Part shown: positions 5,311-6,953 of the stretch, piece by piece
Position numbering within the stretch: position 1 is the first letter of the stretch
Layout of the letters: each line of letters starts with the position of its first letter
Source: Caldilineae bacterium
GTDB lineage: Bacteria; Chloroflexota; Anaerolineae; J102
Direction of reading: 5' to 3'
NCBI GenBank assembly: GCA_003694905.1
Contig: RFJM01000502.1
Location: 1 to 6,953 of the forward strand
DNA length: 6,953 bases
Translations under genes and position numbers: made by a program
Notes under the pieces: model-generated
Told to the model about the DNA's origin: nothing
What the model saw: the letters and a program-made list of their open reading frames with translations, nothing else
Databases searched by the model: none

Positions 5311-5628
5311 ATGAACGTTTTGCTGACCGGTGGAACCGGCCTGATCGGACGTGCCCTGGCCGCGGACCTGGCGGCCGCAGGCCATCAGGTGGCTGTGCTG
5401 ACCCGCAACCCGGAACGGGCCGCGGCCCGTCTGCCGCGCGGCGTGGTGCCCCATCCCTGGGACGGGCGCACGCTGGACGGCTGGGCACATCTCGTCGCCC
5501 AGGCCGACGCAGTCATCAACCTGGCCGGCGAGCCTTCCAGACGGTGCGGGAGGCCCTCGAGGCCGCGCGCGCCGCGTTGCGGCCGGGGGTGGAAGGGCAG
5601 GCCGTGGACGCCGCGGCGCGCGGCGTGA
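5311..5628 (+). pseudogene. TIGR01777-type NAD(P)-dependent epimerase, N-terminal fragment
   Basis: ATG 5311 has a strong GAGGAGG ribosome binding site and begins MNVLLTGGTGLIGRALAADL, the Rossmann nucleotide-binding loop (GGTGLIG at 7-13) of the atypical SDR epimerase family TIGR01777. The match runs through LTRNPERAAARLPRGV, a WDG segment and DAVINLAGE (66-74), which in intact members is followed by the catalytic part of a protein of about 300 residues. Here family resemblance stops at about 5532. The frame continues as Arg/Pro-rich nonsense to a TGA at 5626-5628, while another frame becomes an M24 peptidase. Only about a quarter of the protein is left, so it cannot be an active enzyme. The cause is a deletion or an assembly join at the middle of the gene. 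Confidence 0.85.
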
Positions 5629-5903
5629 TCACGGCAGCCGGCTACCCGGCGTACCGATACGCCACCGGCCACCAGTTGGGGCGCAACGCCCATGACGGCG
5701 GCGGGGTGCTCGCCCCGCTGTGGGAGCGTTACGGCGAGGCCCCGCGTCAGCCCGTCCAGGCCGGGCAGGTGTACACCCTGGAGCCGGGCGTGGCCGTGCC
5801 CGGCTACGGCTACCTGGGGCTGGAGGAGGACGTGGTAGTCACCGAAAACGGGGCCGCATACCTCGGCGCGCCCCAGGAAACCTTGATCTTGCTGCGAGGG
5901 TGA
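5532..5903 (+). pseudogene. M24 family metallopeptidase (Xaa-Pro aminopeptidase-like), C-terminal fragment
   Basis: The frame from 5532 to the TGA at 5901-5903 gives 123 residues starting AFQTVREALEAARAALRPG. It contains ATGHQLGRNAHDGG (44-57), AGQVYTLEPGV (77-87) and GLEEDVVVTENG (96-107). These supply the histidine and two glutamate metal ligands (H47, E84, and E98 or E99) of a pita-bread dinuclear metallopeptidase. The N-terminal half, with the two aspartate ligands and the creatinase-type N-domain, is absent. There is no start codon or ribosome binding site of its own; the frame is one base ahead of the epimerase frame that precedes it. Its last codon abuts the stop of the oppositely oriented next gene, together forming TGATCA. 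Confidence 0.85.
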
Positions 5904-6494
5904 TCACTTCAAGACCTGGAAAAGGTTGCTGTAATCATCCGTCCACAGGCGGACGGCGGGGAGATCGGCGCAGGTTTGGGCGCGGGCGTGGATCTCCGGC
6001 CGGTCGAAGAAGCGCGGCGCGCGGCCGAGCAACACCCACAGGGAGGGTTTGGCCCGCAAATCGTCGCCCGAATCGTGGAAGAGGCGCGCCTCCCAGTAAT
6101 ACGCCGTGGGGAGGGCGCGCCTGGCCGGGTCGCGGAACTGGTAGCCGTGGGTGGTGATGCCATGAGTGAGCACGTAGAAGTGGTCTGCCGGCCGGTCGGC
6201 GAATTTCTCTTTGACGGTGATCACGCCGGAGAAATTCCGATAGGCGGCCAGGGTATCGCGGCTGTTCGCGTTGCTCTGGATGTAGAAGGAGCCCCAGACC
6301 AGCAGGGTCATGGCCGCCACGGCGACGACCGCCACGCGGCGGCGGAGGGGAGACACCCGCTCAGGGAGGCGCAGGGCCAAGGCCAGCAACAGGAACCACA
6401 TGACCCCCAGGCCGAGGTAGAATTCCCAGTACTGACGGAAGAGCACCGGCGCCAGCAGGTTGACCGCCAGGCCGCCCACCGCGCCGCCCCCAAA
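5904..6494 (-). pseudogene. Fused membrane/spermidine-synthase-like protein, N-terminally cut and lacking the AdoMet domain
   Basis: The minus frame (stop 5904-5906) shows, in order, GGGAVGGLAVNLLAP and QYWEFYLGLG (last helices of the membrane half), two further helices, RNFSGVITVKE, the HG...HG pair (LTHGITTHGYQFRD) and LPTAYY. All are marks of the large fused transporter/spermidine-synthase proteins. Directly after PTAYY, at about 6080-6095, it jumps to PSLWVLLGRA and WTDDYSNLFQVL, the extreme C-terminus of that family. The roughly 200-residue nucleotide-binding fold with its GxGxG motif, normally in between, is missing without loss of frame. At the other end, resemblance stops at about 6494, just before the start of the divergent lipoprotein gene. 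The frame stays open to 6545 but reads as unrelated sequence. It is unlikely to be functional as an aminopropyltransferase-like enzyme. Confidence 0.75.
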
Positions 6495-6523
6495 CTGCTG
6501 AAATCTGCAGGGTGGAACCTGCC

Positions 6524-6943
6524 ATGCAAAAGATCTTTTACCCATTTTTGGCGCTGGTTGTGCTTACCTCGGCCTGCGATCTGGCGTCCCCAATACCACC
6601 CACGCCGACGATGGCGCCATGTGACGCCATCTCCGAGTTCTTCTGGGCCTCATTTGACCTGGCCATCGCACAGGATGCTCATATCTGGGCTGTGGGCGAT
6701 GACGGAGCCTGGCGGCTGGACCCAAACAACAAGACATGTGCTCTTTTTACCGAGGAAAACGGCCTGGCTGGAGACTCGCTCTCGGCCGTGGCTGTGAACA
6801 CCAACGGCGGCGAGTACGGCCCCTACGTCATCGCCCCGCTGACCACCGACGATGACACCGGCAACACCATCTACTACACGCTCTCCACCTGGAACCCTTA
6901 CAACGTGATGCTGATGAGCAGCAGAATTTCGCTAACCCCTTGA
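6524..6943 (+). CDS. Chimeric lipoprotein: propeller-type N-terminus joined to a DUF4185 C-terminus
   Basis: ATG 6524 is preferred over GTG 6512 because AGGGTGG at 6509-6515 is well spaced. The 139-residue product starts with a hydrophobic signal (MQKIFYPFLALVV), then LTSAC with C18 as the likely lipidated residue, and a Pro/Thr-rich tether (PIPPTPTMAP). Residues 52-93 look like one blade of a sensor-type beta-propeller (IWAVGDDGAWRLDP, then FTEENGLAGDSLSAVAV). At about residue 94-96 (nucleotides 6803-6811) the character changes: GEYGPYVIAPL and TIYYTLSTWNPYNVMLM are typical of the very end of a DUF4185 domain, and the frame stops soon after. Intact propeller lipoproteins and DUF4185 proteins are each several hundred residues, so this is probably an in-frame deletion product or a false join, not a designed fusion. 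Confidence 0.65.
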   Translation: MQKIFYPFLALVVLTSACDLASPIPPTPTMAPCDAISEFFWASFDLAIAQDAHIWAVGDDGAWRLDPNNKTCALFTEENGLAGDSLSAVAVNTNGGEYGPYVIAPLTTDDDTGNTIYYTLSTWNPYNVMLMSSRISLTP

Positions 6944-6953
6944 TCCTCCGCAG

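Noticed and set aside
4108..5628. Very long plus-strand open frame of about 500 codons
   Set aside because: Only the part from 5311 on reads like a protein (epimerase head). The rest is antisense to the DUF4405 and repeat-protein genes and is Arg/Ser/Pro-rich nonsense.
5311..5903. A single frameshifted gene in which one base restores the frame
   Set aside because: The two halves belong to unrelated families (SDR epimerase and M24 peptidase), so a sequencing frameshift cannot explain the change.
5904..6545. Programmed or functional small membrane protein starting at 6545
   Set aside because: The first 17 residues from 6545 are antisense to the lipoprotein start and show no family resemblance; the recognisable part starts only near 6494.

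Overview
The window is GC-rich and densely coding. It looks like a chromosomal segment of a Gram-positive-type or monoderm-like bacterium of the Chloroflexota (Anaerolineae-like). That placement is an inference from the mix of protein families (a TIGR01777-type epimerase, an M24 peptidase of the GHQLG..HDGG type, a DUF4185 fragment, a propeller lipoprotein) and from codon and GC style. No rRNA or other taxonomic marker is present.

Layout. Positions 1-113 hold the last 36 codons of a rightward gene. Positions 114-273 are intergenic, contain several hairpins, and include a good intrinsic terminator for the leftward genes. From 5189 down to 274 runs one very compact leftward cluster of nine genes. 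In transcription order these are: a four-helix DUF4405 membrane protein with paired histidines; a 132-residue two-helix membrane protein with a tandem peptide repeat; a DUF2231 membrane protein; a TPMT/TehB-like methyltransferase; a second class I methyltransferase; an AhpD-like CxxC protein; an ECF sigma factor; a two-helix putative anti-sigma factor without a zinc motif; and a 251-residue polytopic membrane protein. Four of the eight junctions are ATGA stop/start overlaps, one has a single-base gap, and the other three gaps are 10, 22 and 42 bases. This arrangement strongly suggests one operon. The reading offered here is a membrane redox/heme-type module plus a thiol redox protein and two methyltransferases, wired to their own sigma/anti-sigma pair. 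Each part is recognised by family; the joint function is inferred.

Positions 5190-5310 are the divergent control region, with a -10-like box, a CACACA/TGTGTG dyad and strong ribosome binding sites on both sides.

From 5311 to the right end the picture changes. Every gene there is a fragment or a chimera: an epimerase N-terminus runs into an M24 peptidase C-terminus in another frame; a fused membrane/spermidine-synthase-like protein lacks both its N-terminal part and its whole AdoMet-fold domain; and a propeller lipoprotein N-terminus is joined in frame to a DUF4185 C-terminus. All breaks keep the order and orientation expected from simple deletions. The region is therefore either a natural deletion-scarred locus or an assembly in which gaps were closed without marking. 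The sequence alone cannot decide between these.
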